Origin: Haloarcula pelagica | Lineage (GTDB): Archaea > Halobacteriota > Halobacteria > Halobacteriales > Haloarculaceae | DNA: 64,000 bases | Direction: 5' to 3' | Assembly (NCBI RefSeq): GCF_030127105.1 | Contig: NZ_CP126161.1 | Span: 62,001-126,000, forward strand | Shown: one piece after another, positions 35,614-44,599 of the stretch | Layout of the letters: the number at the start of each line of letters is the position of its first letter | Position numbering within the stretch: position 1 is the first letter of the stretch | The notes under the pieces: model-generated | What the model was told of the DNA's origin: nothing | Databases searched by the model: none | Seen by the model: only the letters and a program-made list of their open reading frames with translations | Made by a program: the position numbers and the translations under genes

Positions 35614-36840
35614 GTGACAGTGACGCTTCCGCTCGGCGACGGCACGGTCGACGTGTCGGTGCCCGACTGTGACGTGACGGTCTGTGAGCCACCGGGCGGC
35701 GACCCGGTCGACCCGGTGACCGCAGCCGAGGCGGCGCTCGCGAACCCCCACGGCCGGCCCCTGACCCACGTCGTCGACCCGGACGACACGGTGGCGGTCG
35801 TCGTCACCGACGTGACGCGGGCGACGCCAGACGACGTACTGCTCGACGCGCTGCTCGCCCGCCTGGAATCGGCCGGTGTGGCCCGGGAACAGGTCACCGT
35901 CGTCGTCGGCCTCGGTCTCCACCGGCCGATGACGGACCGGGAACTGGCCGCGGCCCTCGGCGACCACGCCGACCTGGCCGTGAACCACGACCCCGACGCG
36001 ACAGTGTCGGTCGGGCAGGTCGACGGCGTGGACATCGAACTCAACGAGACGGTCGCCGCGGCCGACCGGGTCCTGGCGACCGGGATGGTCGAACCCCATC
36101 AGTACGCGGGGTTCTCCGGCGGTGCGAAGACCGCCGTGATCGGCGCCGGCGGCGAGTCACAGATCGGGTACACCCACGGTCCCGACCTCCTGGCTGACGA
36201 CGGAGTCCGGCTCGGTCGGGTTGGGGACAACCCGTTCAGGTCGTTCCTGGATCGGGCCGGCGACCGGGTGGGGCTGGATTTCTGTCTGAACGTCACCCAC
36301 GGTCCCGCCGGGATACTCGACGCGGCCGCCGGCGACCCGCGACGCGTCGTCGAGTCGCTGGCGGAGAGCGCCCGCGAGGCCCTGTCAGTCACGGTCGAGG
36401 GGACCTACGACGCCGTCGTCGCCGGCGTCGGTGCCCCGAAGGACGCGAACCTCTACCAGGCCACCCGGGCGGCGACCTACGTCGCGCTCGGTGACGCCGA
36501 CCCACTGGCTCCCGGCGGTCGCATCGTCGTCCCGGCTCGACTGCCGGAGGGCGCCGGCGACGGCACCGGCGAACGGCGCTTCTACGAGTGGCTCTCCGGG
36601 GCCGACAGCGCCGACGCGCTGTACGCCGAGATGGCCGACGGATACGACCCCGGCGCACAGCGGGCCTTCGTCGTCGCGCGGGTCCTCACGGAGTACGACC
36701 TCTACGTGACCGACAGCGACCACCCAGAAGTCGTCGAGGACTGTCTGATGCACGCCGTCGCCAGCGTGGCGGACGCAGTCGAACCGGGGAGTGACGTGCT
36801 CGTCGTCCCGAACGCGCTCGATACGCTACTCGTCGAGTGA
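35614..36840 (+). CDS. LarA-like nickel-pincer racemase (DUF2088)
   Basis: 408 residues, GTG start. The N-terminal domain holds VVTDVTRATP (Asp and Arg of the LarA substrate site, about residue 66-72) and GLGLHRPMTDREL. VEPHQYAGFSGGAKTAVIGA (about 160-178) contains the histidine and the lysine that carries the pincer cofactor in LarA, and IGYTHG another nickel-ligand histidine. These suggest lactate racemase or another 2-hydroxyacid racemase/epimerase. The cofactor-making genes larB, larC and larE are not in this window. It overlaps the convergent PH-domain gene by 15 bp. Confidence 0.85.
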   Translation: MTVTLPLGDGTVDVSVPDCDVTVCEPPGGDPVDPVTAAEAALANPHGRPLTHVVDPDDTVAVVVTDVTRATPDDVLLDALLARLESAGVAREQVTVVVGLGLHRPMTDRELAAALGDHADLAVNHDPDATVSVGQVDGVDIELNETVAAADRVLATGMVEPHQYAGFSGGAKTAVIGAGGESQIGYTHGPDLLADDGVRLGRVGDNPFRSFLDRAGDRVGLDFCLNVTHGPAGILDAAAGDPRRVVESLAESAREALSVTVEGTYDAVVAGVGAPKDANLYQATRAATYVALGDADPLAPGGRIVVPARLPEGAGDGTGERRFYEWLSGADSADALYAEMADGYDPGAQRAFVVARVLTEYDLYVTDSDHPEVVEDCLMHAVASVADAVEPGSDVLVVPNALDTLLVE

Positions 36841-38469
36841 GTCGTCGGGAGGTGTCCCCTCCGTCGGCGGCTCGTCTGGCGGTTCCGGATCGGCCTGCCC
36901 GCCCCGGGTGGCCGCCCGGCTTCGCTGCCGGCGTTGCTCTATCAGGTCTTCGTACAGCCGTTCTCTGAGTGTCTCGCGCAACTCCGTGGCCGTCGCCTCG
37001 TCGAGGTCGTACGCTCGGGCGTCACCGCCGAGGACGCTCGCAGTGCTGGCCGTGTCGGCGCTCAGCGTCGCCAGCCGCCGCCAGCGCTGGAACGGCGACC
37101 GACCGACGAAGACCGTCTGGATCCGGTAGTACGGGACCACGCGGGTCGTCCGGCGCCAGAAACCGGTTCGCGTCGCGACGGCGTCGTCGTCGAGTGCGTA
37201 GCCGCGGTGACGCCACCGGAGGTGGGCCGCCGGCACGGCCAGGGCGAACAGGCCGACCAATGCCCACCACGCGCCCGACTGGAGCAAGAACCGGTCGACA
37301 CCGTAGCCGATCGCCGTGAGGACGCCCGCGACGAGGCCGAACCGGACGGCGTAGCGCCGACGCGCCCGGGTCGGCGGGCGCTCGAACGCCAGGTCGCCAA
37401 AGGGCTCGATGTCACGCGCGAGGTCGTAGACGGTCTCCCGCGGCGCCATCGGGACCGCGACACCCTGTGTCGACCCTTGCGAACTTGCGGCGTAGCCGGC
37501 GGTCTCGACCACCAGCGTCGCGTAACCGAACCGCCGCATGAGGACGTTCTCTCGGACGGTGACCGTCTGGACCTTCGCCAGCGGGATCGTCCCGCTGTAG
37601 CGTCGCAACAGGCCACGCTCGTACTGGAGGTCGTCACCGTCCCGGACCAGTCTGAACCCGTAGTACTCCAGCAGCGTGAGGGCGGCGCTGACGACCAGCG
37701 CGACCAGCAGGAACTGGAGGAGCGTCAGCCCAGCCAGGACGACGAGGCGAGGGACCGTCAGCCCCCGGAGGACCGGGAGTCCGACGCTGTCGCCGGCGCC
37801 GACGAGCTGGACGTTGAACCGCAACACCGCGACGACGAGGTCCTGGCCGAGGGGCAGTCCCACGAGCGTCAAGATCGGTGCTGCGGGCCGGACCGAGACG
37901 AGCGCGTAGGTCAGCAGTTCCCTGGGGCCAAAGGCGAACAGCTCCGTTGAGGAGTCGACCGACGACACTGCTCCGGTCTCCGCGGCCGAGTCCGCTCCCG
38001 ACCGGTCCTGTCCCGGGCGATCCGGTTCGGCCGCCCGATCGTGTCGCTGGACGAGTCGGCGCAGTCGCTCGGCCTCCGACAGGTCGACGGCGTCGAGTGT
38101 CGCCTCCGTCGTGCTCCCCCCCGCCGTCTCGAACTCGACGACGGCGAGGCCGAGCACTCGGTTGAGGACGCCCTGCCGAACGTCGACGTTCTGGATGCGC
38201 CCGAGCGGGATCTCGCGGGACTGGCGGGCGAAGACGCCGGACTCGACGGCGAGTGTCCCGCCGTCGATCTCGTAGCGATAGCGCAGGTAGCGAGCGCCCG
38301 CGTAGGCCCCGAACAGCGCCGCACCGCCCAGCGAGAGCACGGGGAGCGAGAGCAGCGGGAACGATCCCATTCCGGCGAGGGCGGTCCCGACGAAAAACCC
38401 CAGAAACGCCCCCTGGAACATCGCCTGCGCGACGCTGACGACGCCGCTCGTGGGGTGGAGCCGTCTCAT
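36826..38469 (-). CDS. PH-domain membrane protein, YdbT-like
   Basis: 547 residues with three bacterial PH (DUF304/bPH2) modules between transmembrane pairs. The first follows GTALAGMGSFPLLSLPVLSL and reads YRYEIDGGTLAVESGVFARQ then SREIPLGRIQNVDVRQGVLN. The second starts FRLVRDGDDLQYERGLLRRY with IPLAKVQTVTVRENVLMRRF, and the third is YALDDDAVATRTGFWRRTTR with VVPYYRIQTVFVGRSPFQRW. The Q-x-V/T after a positively charged loop recurs in all three. Bacterial partners (YdbS/YdbT) protect against certain bacteriocins; the archaeal role is unknown. The ATG overlaps the TGA of the upstream YdbS-like gene (ATGA). Confidence 0.87.
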   Translation of the reverse strand: MRRLHPTSGVVSVAQAMFQGAFLGFFVGTALAGMGSFPLLSLPVLSLGGAALFGAYAGARYLRYRYEIDGGTLAVESGVFARQSREIPLGRIQNVDVRQGVLNRVLGLAVVEFETAGGSTTEATLDAVDLSEAERLRRLVQRHDRAAEPDRPGQDRSGADSAAETGAVSSVDSSTELFAFGPRELLTYALVSVRPAAPILTLVGLPLGQDLVVAVLRFNVQLVGAGDSVGLPVLRGLTVPRLVVLAGLTLLQFLLVALVVSAALTLLEYYGFRLVRDGDDLQYERGLLRRYSGTIPLAKVQTVTVRENVLMRRFGYATLVVETAGYAASSQGSTQGVAVPMAPRETVYDLARDIEPFGDLAFERPPTRARRRYAVRFGLVAGVLTAIGYGVDRFLLQSGAWWALVGLFALAVPAAHLRWRHRGYALDDDAVATRTGFWRRTTRVVPYYRIQTVFVGRSPFQRWRRLATLSADTASTASVLGGDARAYDLDEATATELRETLRERLYEDLIEQRRQRSRAATRGGQADPEPPDEPPTEGTPPDDSLDE

Positions 38470-38927
38470 ACCGCGTCGGTCGCCTCGCTCTCGATAGCGA
38501 GGTCCCGGAGCCGTTCGCGCAGTTCGGTCGCCCTGTCGGGTCGCAGACCGGGGATAGTGATGTCGGCACCGCGAGAGCCGGCGGTGTAGACGACGACACT
38601 CGCCAGTCCGACGCTTCGTTCGATCGGGCCGCGGGTCGTGTCGACGTGCTGGACCCGGACGTAGGGGACTGTCGTGTCGGTCCGGGTCAGGACCCCCCGA
38701 ACCAGGAACAGCGCGTCGTCCTGCAGGTCGAACCGCCAGATTCGGTGGGCCAGGACGGCGTGAACGATACCCAGGATCACGAGTCCGACCAGCACACCGA
38801 CGATACCACTCTGTGGCAGCGAGAACGCGAACCGGTCGATCAGGAACGCAACGACCCCGAGTACCGACAATCGGGCGACCGTCGAGAGGACCCACAGCAG
38901 TCTCACCCGCGGGTGAAGCGACTCCAT
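38466..38927 (-). CDS. PH-domain membrane protein, YdbS-like
   Basis: 153 residues. Two transmembrane helices (VARLSVLGVVAFLIDRFAFS; GVLVGLVILGIVHAVLAHRI) precede one bPH2 domain: RFDLQDDALFLVRGVLTRTD, then TVPYVRVQHVDTTRGPIERS, with the R/Q-HVD signature. Translation is coupled to the three-module PH gene that follows. The two proteins probably form one membrane complex, as in bacterial YdbS-YdbT pairs. Confidence 0.87.
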   Translation of the reverse strand: MESLHPRVRLLWVLSTVARLSVLGVVAFLIDRFAFSLPQSGIVGVLVGLVILGIVHAVLAHRIWRFDLQDDALFLVRGVLTRTDTTVPYVRVQHVDTTRGPIERSVGLASVVVYTAGSRGADITIPGLRPDRATELRERLRDLAIESEATDAV

Positions 38928-39076
38928 ATCCGATGCGAGGGGGCGGCCGCGGATTAACGGTTTGGCTATGGGACGAAATTGGAACTGTTCTGGCCCACCC
39001 GCGGGCCGGATTGTGGGCCGACTCCACCGAGAGTTCGAAAAATCCCCTTGTACACACCGGACGCCGGATAGCGTGT

Positions 39077-40159
39077 ATGACACGAACCCGACGGACGTTC
39101 CTGACCACGATCGCTGCTGCAGGTGTTACGCTTCCGATCGCGGGGTGTACCGGGAATAGCGACGGTGGCGATTCGATGAGCGACGGTGGCGACTCGATGG
39201 ACGACGGTGGCGACTCGATGGACGACGGCGGCGACTCGATGAACGACGGTGGCGATTCGATGGACGACGGCGGCGACTCGATGGACGACGGCGGCGACTC
39301 GATGGACGGTGGGGCGAGCCCGACCGATCCCGCGGACGCGCCACGAGCCACTGTCGACCGGTTCAGCGACAGCGCGGGCACGCTCCACCGCCGGAGCCAG
39401 AACGGCGACCTCCCCGGTCCGGACGAGGCGATCGACTTCGATTCGCTGTTTCTCGTCCGGGGATATGGCCCCGACGGGGACAGCATCGAGTACTACGACT
39501 TCGACGTGCAGCCGACCGAGTCGGCGCCGATCTACGCGCTGTTCCACGAGAACGGCGACCCAGTCGCGGAGCAGCTAAATATCGTCGACGTGATCCCCGG
39601 TGACGACGGGTACAACGACTTCTGGCGGGTCCACATGGTGACTGTCCCCGACGACTACGAGGCGAACACGGTGACCAGCGTCGAGGGCCTCCGGGACGCC
39701 GGCTACGACATCACGCCGACAGACACGATCAAGAACTGCCCCATCGTCCCCGAGGGGTCGACAGCGTCGATGCGCCACCCCGCCGACGAGAGCCCCACGT
39801 CGCTCGTCGAAGGGTGGTACGACGGCGAGGTCGTGTCGTATTTCCTGTTCGAAGAGGCGACGCTGTCGACGACCGACGGCACCGTCCCGCAGTCCCCGAT
39901 CTACGTCACGTTCGAGACGAATCCCGGCGAAGACGGCGGCGGTCCGGCGTCCGGGTTCATGACCGAGGACGGGAGCGACCAGACGCACAACGTCACGGCG
40001 ACGGTCCCCGGCGACGACAGCTACTCCCCGCTGTGGTTGGTGAACATCTACGACAACGCGGAGTTCAGTAGCGTCTCGGACCTCGAGAGTGCCGGTTCGG
40101 CGACGGTCCTGAACGCCGGTGCGGCGATGGTCAACTGTCCGATCGTCGGCGAGCAGTAG
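39077..40159 (+). CDS. Tat-exported lipoprotein with heptad-like repeat
   Basis: 360 residues. The signal RRTFLTTIAAAGVTLPIAGC has a twin-arginine motif and a lipobox (AGC), so the mature protein should be a lipid-anchored extracellular protein. Directly after it come seven 7-residue repeats (DGGDSMD), a flexible acidic stalk. The rest holds two similar domains, each about 110 to 120 residues: the first ends GYDITPTDTIKNCPIVPEGS and the second TVLNAGAAMVNCPIVGEQ. The shared NCPIV end and the preceding VTSVEGLRDAG/FSSVSDLESAG show an internal duplication. Function unknown. Confidence 0.85.
   Translation: MTRTRRTFLTTIAAAGVTLPIAGCTGNSDGGDSMSDGGDSMDDGGDSMDDGGDSMNDGGDSMDDGGDSMDDGGDSMDGGASPTDPADAPRATVDRFSDSAGTLHRRSQNGDLPGPDEAIDFDSLFLVRGYGPDGDSIEYYDFDVQPTESAPIYALFHENGDPVAEQLNIVDVIPGDDGYNDFWRVHMVTVPDDYEANTVTSVEGLRDAGYDITPTDTIKNCPIVPEGSTASMRHPADESPTSLVEGWYDGEVVSYFLFEEATLSTTDGTVPQSPIYVTFETNPGEDGGGPASGFMTEDGSDQTHNVTATVPGDDSYSPLWLVNIYDNAEFSSVSDLESAGSATVLNAGAAMVNCPIVGEQ
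39161..39307 (+). repeat. Seven 21-bp tandem repeats (coding)
   Basis: Seven in-frame 21-bp units, each encoding DGGDSM plus S, D or N, inside the lipoprotein gene. Units are nearly identical with silent T/C changes. Such perfect tandem units can vary in copy number. Confidence 0.9.
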
Positions 40160-40194
40160 CGCCGCGACCCCGGAGAACGGTTCCGAGGTCCCGA

Positions 40195-42945
40195 TCAGTC
40201 GTCGGTCGCGACGGCTTCGTCGCCCTCGATCTCGTCGAGGACCCGCTGGTGGAACTCCTGGAGGACGGCCGACTCGTCCTCGGCGAGCACCACGTCGCTC
40301 GCCATCAGCGTCGCCAGCCCGAAGGCACGCGGGCTCGGCGATTCGACCCGCGTCGAGACCACGTCGATCGCGCCCCGGTCGATGTCGGTCAGGATCGCCT
40401 CGATCCCGTCGACGTTGAGCTTGTCCTCTAGAATCTCCCGGTAGGTCTCCTCGACGACGGCGAACTCGCCGATATCCCGGGCGAAACTCAGCAGCATCTC
40501 CGCCGAGACCTGCTGTTCGCTGGCGGACTTCTCGTAGCCCTTGTAGCGTTTGAGGATCATCAGCGAGCGGGTGGCGTTGATCCGGAAGTACCGCTGGAGG
40601 AGGTCGGTGCCGTCGAGGCTGGCCCGGAGGTCCTCCCGAACCGCCGTCGGGTCGATCCCCTCGATCAGCGCCTCGATGTCGACTTTCCTGTTGAGCGGCA
40701 TCGAGAGCGTAAAGCCGTTGTCGGCGACGGCGACCTGGACGTTCGCGTTGGCCGCCTGGGCGACGTGGTGGGCCAGCAGGCGCGAGAAGCCGTCGTTGAA
40801 CCGCCGGCCGTAGTTCGAGTGGACGTAGTAGCGCCGCTCGTACTCCCCCTTGTCGAGTTCCTCCTCGACGACCAGGCGCTCGTCGGTCGAGACGCTCTCG
40901 GCCCCGGCGTAGGCGACCTGCTCGCGGAACATCCGGGCCAGCGCGCGGACGCTGTTCTCGTCGAGGGGGTACTCCCGGAGCCAGTTGCGTACCTCGGGCA
41001 GCCCGCCGCGTTCGAGTTTGCTCAACAGGTCACGCTGAAATGCCAGTATCTCACGGCCCAGGTCGTACGACAGCGGGAGCCGTTCGGAGAACCACGACGG
41101 CACCGTCGGCCGGGCGGCGGTCGGATCGACGTACACTTTCGATCCCCGGCGGTAGCGGTACTCGTAGTTGTCCCCGCCCAGCACGAACACGTCGCCTTTC
41201 TCCAGCGTGTCGAGGTACTCCTCGTCGAGTTGGCCGACCCAGTTGTCGCCCGACCGCGTGAACACGTCACACGTAAACGAGTCCGGGATGGTGCCGATGT
41301 TGGTCATGTAGATGACCCGCGCCATCCGGCCGCGCTTGCCGATCAGTCGCTCGCCCACGTCGTACTCGTCGTAGTGGTACTCCCCGTCGGGCGGGTCGTT
41401 GGTGTCGCGCCAGACCTTCGCGTAGACGTTCTTGTCCTCCATGCCGTCGTAGTCCGCGGTCAGGTACCGCAAGAGCTGTTCCCACTGCTCGTCGGTGTAG
41501 TTCCGGTAGGGGTAGGCCCGCTGGAGGATCGACCGGACCGCCCGCTCGGGGCGGATCTGGTTGATCGCCATGCCGTAGACCTGCTGTGTCGCCACGTCCT
41601 GGGCGTTCTCGGGGACGAACACGCGGTCGACGAACCCCTCGTGGGCTTTCTTGAGCATCACCGCACACTCGATTAGTTCGTCCCGGTCTAGCGCGACCAC
41701 CCGGCCCTCGACGGTCTCGCCGAGCTGGTGGCCGGCGCGGCCGATCCGCTGGAGCAGTGCGGCGACAGATTTGGGCGAGCCGACCTGGACGACCAGATCG
41801 AGATGGGGCATGTCGATCCCCAGTTCGAGGCTCGTCGAGGTCGTCACCACGTCCAGGGCGCCGTCTTTCAGCGCGCTCTCGATCTCCTGGCGTTTCTCCT
41901 TCGAGAGCGAGCCGTGGTGGCAGCCGGAGTTGCCCTCGTCGTAGGCGTCGAATCGCTCGCGTAACCGCTGGAGGACTCGCTCGGCGCCCGAGCGGGTGTT
42001 CGTGAACACGAGCGTGTTGGTGTGGTCCTGGATCAGTTCGTGGAGTTCCCCGTAGAACCGCTCGGTGACGATCTCCTGGGGCGTGTTGATGAGGTCGTCG
42101 GCGGGCGAGGAGAGTTCCACGTCGAAGTCCCTTGCGAAGCGGGTGTCGACGATCTCGTAGTCTCGGGGGTCGTAGGCGCCCGTCTCCGGGTCGTACTCGC
42201 CGCCGACCAGGAACTGTGCGACGGTGTCGAGCGGTTCGACGGTCGCCGAGCAGCCGATCCGGGTCGGCGACGAGTCGGCCATCGCCGCCAGCCGTTCGAG
42301 CGATACCGAGAGGTGCGTGCCCCGTTTGTTCTCGGCGAGGCTGTGGATCTCGTCGACGATGACGTACTCGACGGTGCGGAGCTTCTCCTTGAACTTCGGG
42401 GAGTTGAGCAAGATGGCAAGTGTCTCGGGCGTCGTGTTGAGGATGTGGGGCGTCGTCTCCAGCATCGCCTGGCGCTCGCTGTCGCTGGTGTCGCCGTGTC
42501 TGATCGCGTGTCGCAGGTCCACGTCCTCGCCGCGCTCGTCGAGTTTCTCGGTGATCTCCGAGAGTGGGACTCCCAGGTTCCGGTGGATGTCGTTGGCTAA
42601 CGATTTCAGCGGCGAGACGTACAGACAGTAGACCGAGTTGTCGAGTTCGTCGGCCCGGGCCGTCTCGAACAGTTCGTTGATGATCCCGGTGAACGACGCC
42701 AGCGTCTTTCCCGACCCTGTCGGCGCACAGATCAGGGCGTTCTCCCCGCGGTGGATCAGCGGGATCGCCTCCTTCTGTGGCGGCGTAAAGAAGCCCTCGT
42801 TGCCGGGGACGAACTCGCCGAACTGTTCGACCCACCACTCCTGAACGACGGGATCGAGCAGTTCGAGCACGTCCGCGTCGTCGACGGTGACCGCCTCCGG
42901 ATCGAACGACGGATCGACCGCTGCCAGTCGCTCGCGTCCTCCCAT
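40195..42945 (-). CDS. Lhr-type ATP-dependent DNA helicase
   Basis: 916 residues of superfamily 2. Q-like motif GFFTPPQKEAIPLI, Walker A ICAPTGSGKTLASF, the DEIH box VIVDEIHSLAENKRGTHLSV, motif III GCSATV, motif IV TLVFTNTRSGAE and motif VI QRIGRAGHQLGE. The Lhr winged-helix and core domains follow (RVIYMTNIGTIPDSFTCDVF; GDVFVLGGDNYEYRYRRGSK). It unwinds DNA and RNA-DNA in repair. The frame runs 5' well beyond MGGRERLAAVD, but the extension is artefactual, so ATG 42945 is the start. Confidence 0.93.
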   Translation of the reverse strand: MGGRERLAAVDPSFDPEAVTVDDADVLELLDPVVQEWWVEQFGEFVPGNEGFFTPPQKEAIPLIHRGENALICAPTGSGKTLASFTGIINELFETARADELDNSVYCLYVSPLKSLANDIHRNLGVPLSEITEKLDERGEDVDLRHAIRHGDTSDSERQAMLETTPHILNTTPETLAILLNSPKFKEKLRTVEYVIVDEIHSLAENKRGTHLSVSLERLAAMADSSPTRIGCSATVEPLDTVAQFLVGGEYDPETGAYDPRDYEIVDTRFARDFDVELSSPADDLINTPQEIVTERFYGELHELIQDHTNTLVFTNTRSGAERVLQRLRERFDAYDEGNSGCHHGSLSKEKRQEIESALKDGALDVVTTSTSLELGIDMPHLDLVVQVGSPKSVAALLQRIGRAGHQLGETVEGRVVALDRDELIECAVMLKKAHEGFVDRVFVPENAQDVATQQVYGMAINQIRPERAVRSILQRAYPYRNYTDEQWEQLLRYLTADYDGMEDKNVYAKVWRDTNDPPDGEYHYDEYDVGERLIGKRGRMARVIYMTNIGTIPDSFTCDVFTRSGDNWVGQLDEEYLDTLEKGDVFVLGGDNYEYRYRRGSKVYVDPTAARPTVPSWFSERLPLSYDLGREILAFQRDLLSKLERGGLPEVRNWLREYPLDENSVRALARMFREQVAYAGAESVSTDERLVVEEELDKGEYERRYYVHSNYGRRFNDGFSRLLAHHVAQAANANVQVAVADNGFTLSMPLNRKVDIEALIEGIDPTAVREDLRASLDGTDLLQRYFRINATRSLMILKRYKGYEKSASEQQVSAEMLLSFARDIGEFAVVEETYREILEDKLNVDGIEAILTDIDRGAIDVVSTRVESPSPRAFGLATLMASDVVLAEDESAVLQEFHQRVLDEIEGDEAVATDD

Positions 42946-42988
42946 TACTCGAGGGTAGGACCGAGCGGTGAAGTGGGTTCCGGCGACC

Positions 42989-43189
42989 TCACTCCGGGGC
43001 GTAGAACCGAAGGAGGGCGCACTCGGGACACAGGAACGACTCGACATCCCGCGACTCGCTGACCCCGAGCGCGCCGAGGAGGTCGTCGCGCTCCTCGTCG
43101 GTCTTGACGTGGGGGTTCCAGGCGTCGCCCATCCTGAAATCGACCGGCTCCAGTTGCACGTCACAGTCCGGACAGCGGATCGTGGACAT
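42989..43189 (-). CDS. Small zinc-ribbon protein
   Basis: 66 residues. Two CxxC knuckles, CPDC at the start (MSTIRCPDCDVQLEPVDF) and CPEC near the end (ESFLCPECALLRFYAPE), form a zinc ribbon around a charged middle. It lies just upstream of the helicase in the same direction with a 43-bp gap and may be co-transcribed. Function unknown. Confidence 0.75.
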   Translation of the reverse strand: MSTIRCPDCDVQLEPVDFRMGDAWNPHVKTDEERDDLLGALGVSESRDVESFLCPECALLRFYAPE

Positions 43190-43424
43190 ACCTCGAATGG
43201 TGTCGCGCTGCTGATAAGCGTTCGTTTCCTGACAGTGTGCCGACCGACCACGGGGACGCGGACGGACTCAAGCGGAGTCGGCGTAACGAAGCACGCCCGA
43301 CCGGGACAGCCCGAAACCAGGACACTGCGAACGGTTCGGACGGGGTTTCACTCTCCGAGCGAACGGTGAAATCGGGATTAGAGTCATCACGAGATTCATT
43401 ACGCTGGAACGTGGTACACCGACT

Positions 43425-44303
43425 ATGTCGCTGTTGCCCTCCAGAGGCCCCGACGCCAGTACGTCCCAGGAAGGGGAACTGGAGATCGTCGGTGTCGACG
43501 AAGATGTCTCAGCCGTCCTCGACGCGCTCTCCTCGGACACGGCACGCGAGATCCTCAACACGGTGTACGACGAGCCCGGCACGCCGTCGGAGCTGGCGGA
43601 CCGGTTGGGAATGTCGATCCAGAAGGTCTCCTACCACCTGGAGAAGCTCGAAGAGGAGGAGTTGATCACCGTCGCGGGGACCCGCTACTCCGAGAAGGGC
43701 CAGGAGATGAAGGTGTACGAGCCCCCGGACGATCCGCTCGTCCTGTTCGTCGGCACGCGAGAACGGAAACGCTCGCTGCGCTCGCTCGTCAAACGGCTCG
43801 TCCCCGTCGTGGGACTGCTCACGGCTGTGAGCTTCGTCATCGAACTGCTTCTGGGGAACTTCCCGCTCCCAATCGGAACGACCGGGAGCGGGGGCGAGGA
43901 CGCCGCCCCCCAGGCCGGGGGGGACGGCGACGGCCAGTCCGCAGCCGACGGTGGTGAGCAGATCGCGACGACCGACCAGAGCAAAGACTCGGCCGATCTC
44001 GGTGGGAACGTCACGGTCAATCAAGAAGAGCCCTCGCCCGCCGCGACGGCGGACCCACAGACGACCGCCGGCGGCGACGGCGGGGGCGGCATCAGCATCG
44101 CCGAGGCGACCGAGACAGCGACCCCAGAAGCGACGGGAACGCCGGCCGGCTACCAGCTCGACGCCGCGACGGAGGTGGCACAGACGGCAGCCTCTGGCGG
44201 CGGACCCGGGCTCTCGCTCTCGCCGGGTCTGGCGTTCTTCCTCGGCGGGTTGCTCGTGTTGCTCGTCGTCACTGCCGCGTGGGCCTACGGCGAGAGCGTC
44301 TGA
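43425..44303 (+). CDS. Membrane-anchored winged-helix protein
   Basis: 292 residues. An N-terminal ArsR-like winged helix (residues about 25-95: LSSDTAREILNTVYDEPG, PSELADRLGMSIQKVSYHLE, LITVAGTRYSEKGQEMKVYE) is followed by a transmembrane helix near 125-145 (VPVVGLLTAVSFVIELLLGN). A Gly/Ala/Thr-rich extracytoplasmic region of about 115 residues comes next, then a last helix near 264-286 (LAFFLGGLLVLLVVTAAWAY). A DNA-binding domain tied to the membrane suggests a one-component sensor of outside conditions. This haloarchaeal layout is recurrent; its signal is unknown. Confidence 0.85.
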   Translation: MSLLPSRGPDASTSQEGELEIVGVDEDVSAVLDALSSDTAREILNTVYDEPGTPSELADRLGMSIQKVSYHLEKLEEEELITVAGTRYSEKGQEMKVYEPPDDPLVLFVGTRERKRSLRSLVKRLVPVVGLLTAVSFVIELLLGNFPLPIGTTGSGGEDAAPQAGGDGDGQSAADGGEQIATTDQSKDSADLGGNVTVNQEEPSPAATADPQTTAGGDGGGGISIAEATETATPEATGTPAGYQLDAATEVAQTAASGGGPGLSLSPGLAFFLGGLLVLLVVTAAWAYGESV

Positions 44304-44599
44304 CGGTAAAACGCGGTTTTGAGCATAGGCCGGGGTTATAACCATCGCACCTATACACTCACATGCACCGTCGACGGGCGATCCGGTCCCGGGCCTGCCC
44401 TGTCCCGCCGGTCCCCGACGACGGCTCGCCGCCACCCCCCCTCCGCTGACGCGGCCCTGAATTGGCCCACACGCCGCCCGCCCCGCCCTCCACACCCCCT
44501 CCCCCACCCCCCTGACCCCCCCTGACCACATTTTTGCCGCCCGGCCCTCGGCGCCGCGCTCGAAGTAACCCCTTTCAGCCTGCGGCGTCCCGTTCCGGT
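44304..44599. other. Intergenic C-rich tract
   Basis: 296 bp without a gene. From about 44420 to 44530 the plus strand is strongly C-rich, with runs of five to seven C (for example CCCCCCCTCCGC and CCCCTCCCCCACCCCCC), and the complement is G-rich. A TTATAACC motif near 44335-44342 may be a promoter element. No open frame here looks coding. Confidence 0.6.

Noticed and set aside
39161-39307. Possible CRISPR array
   Set aside because: The 21-bp units are contiguous without spacers, in frame, and encode a peptide repeat.
43190-43424. Small genes in the gap before the winged-helix gene
   Set aside because: Frames here are short, Arg/Ser-rich and lack a plausible start signal; I see only a promoter-sized intergenic region.
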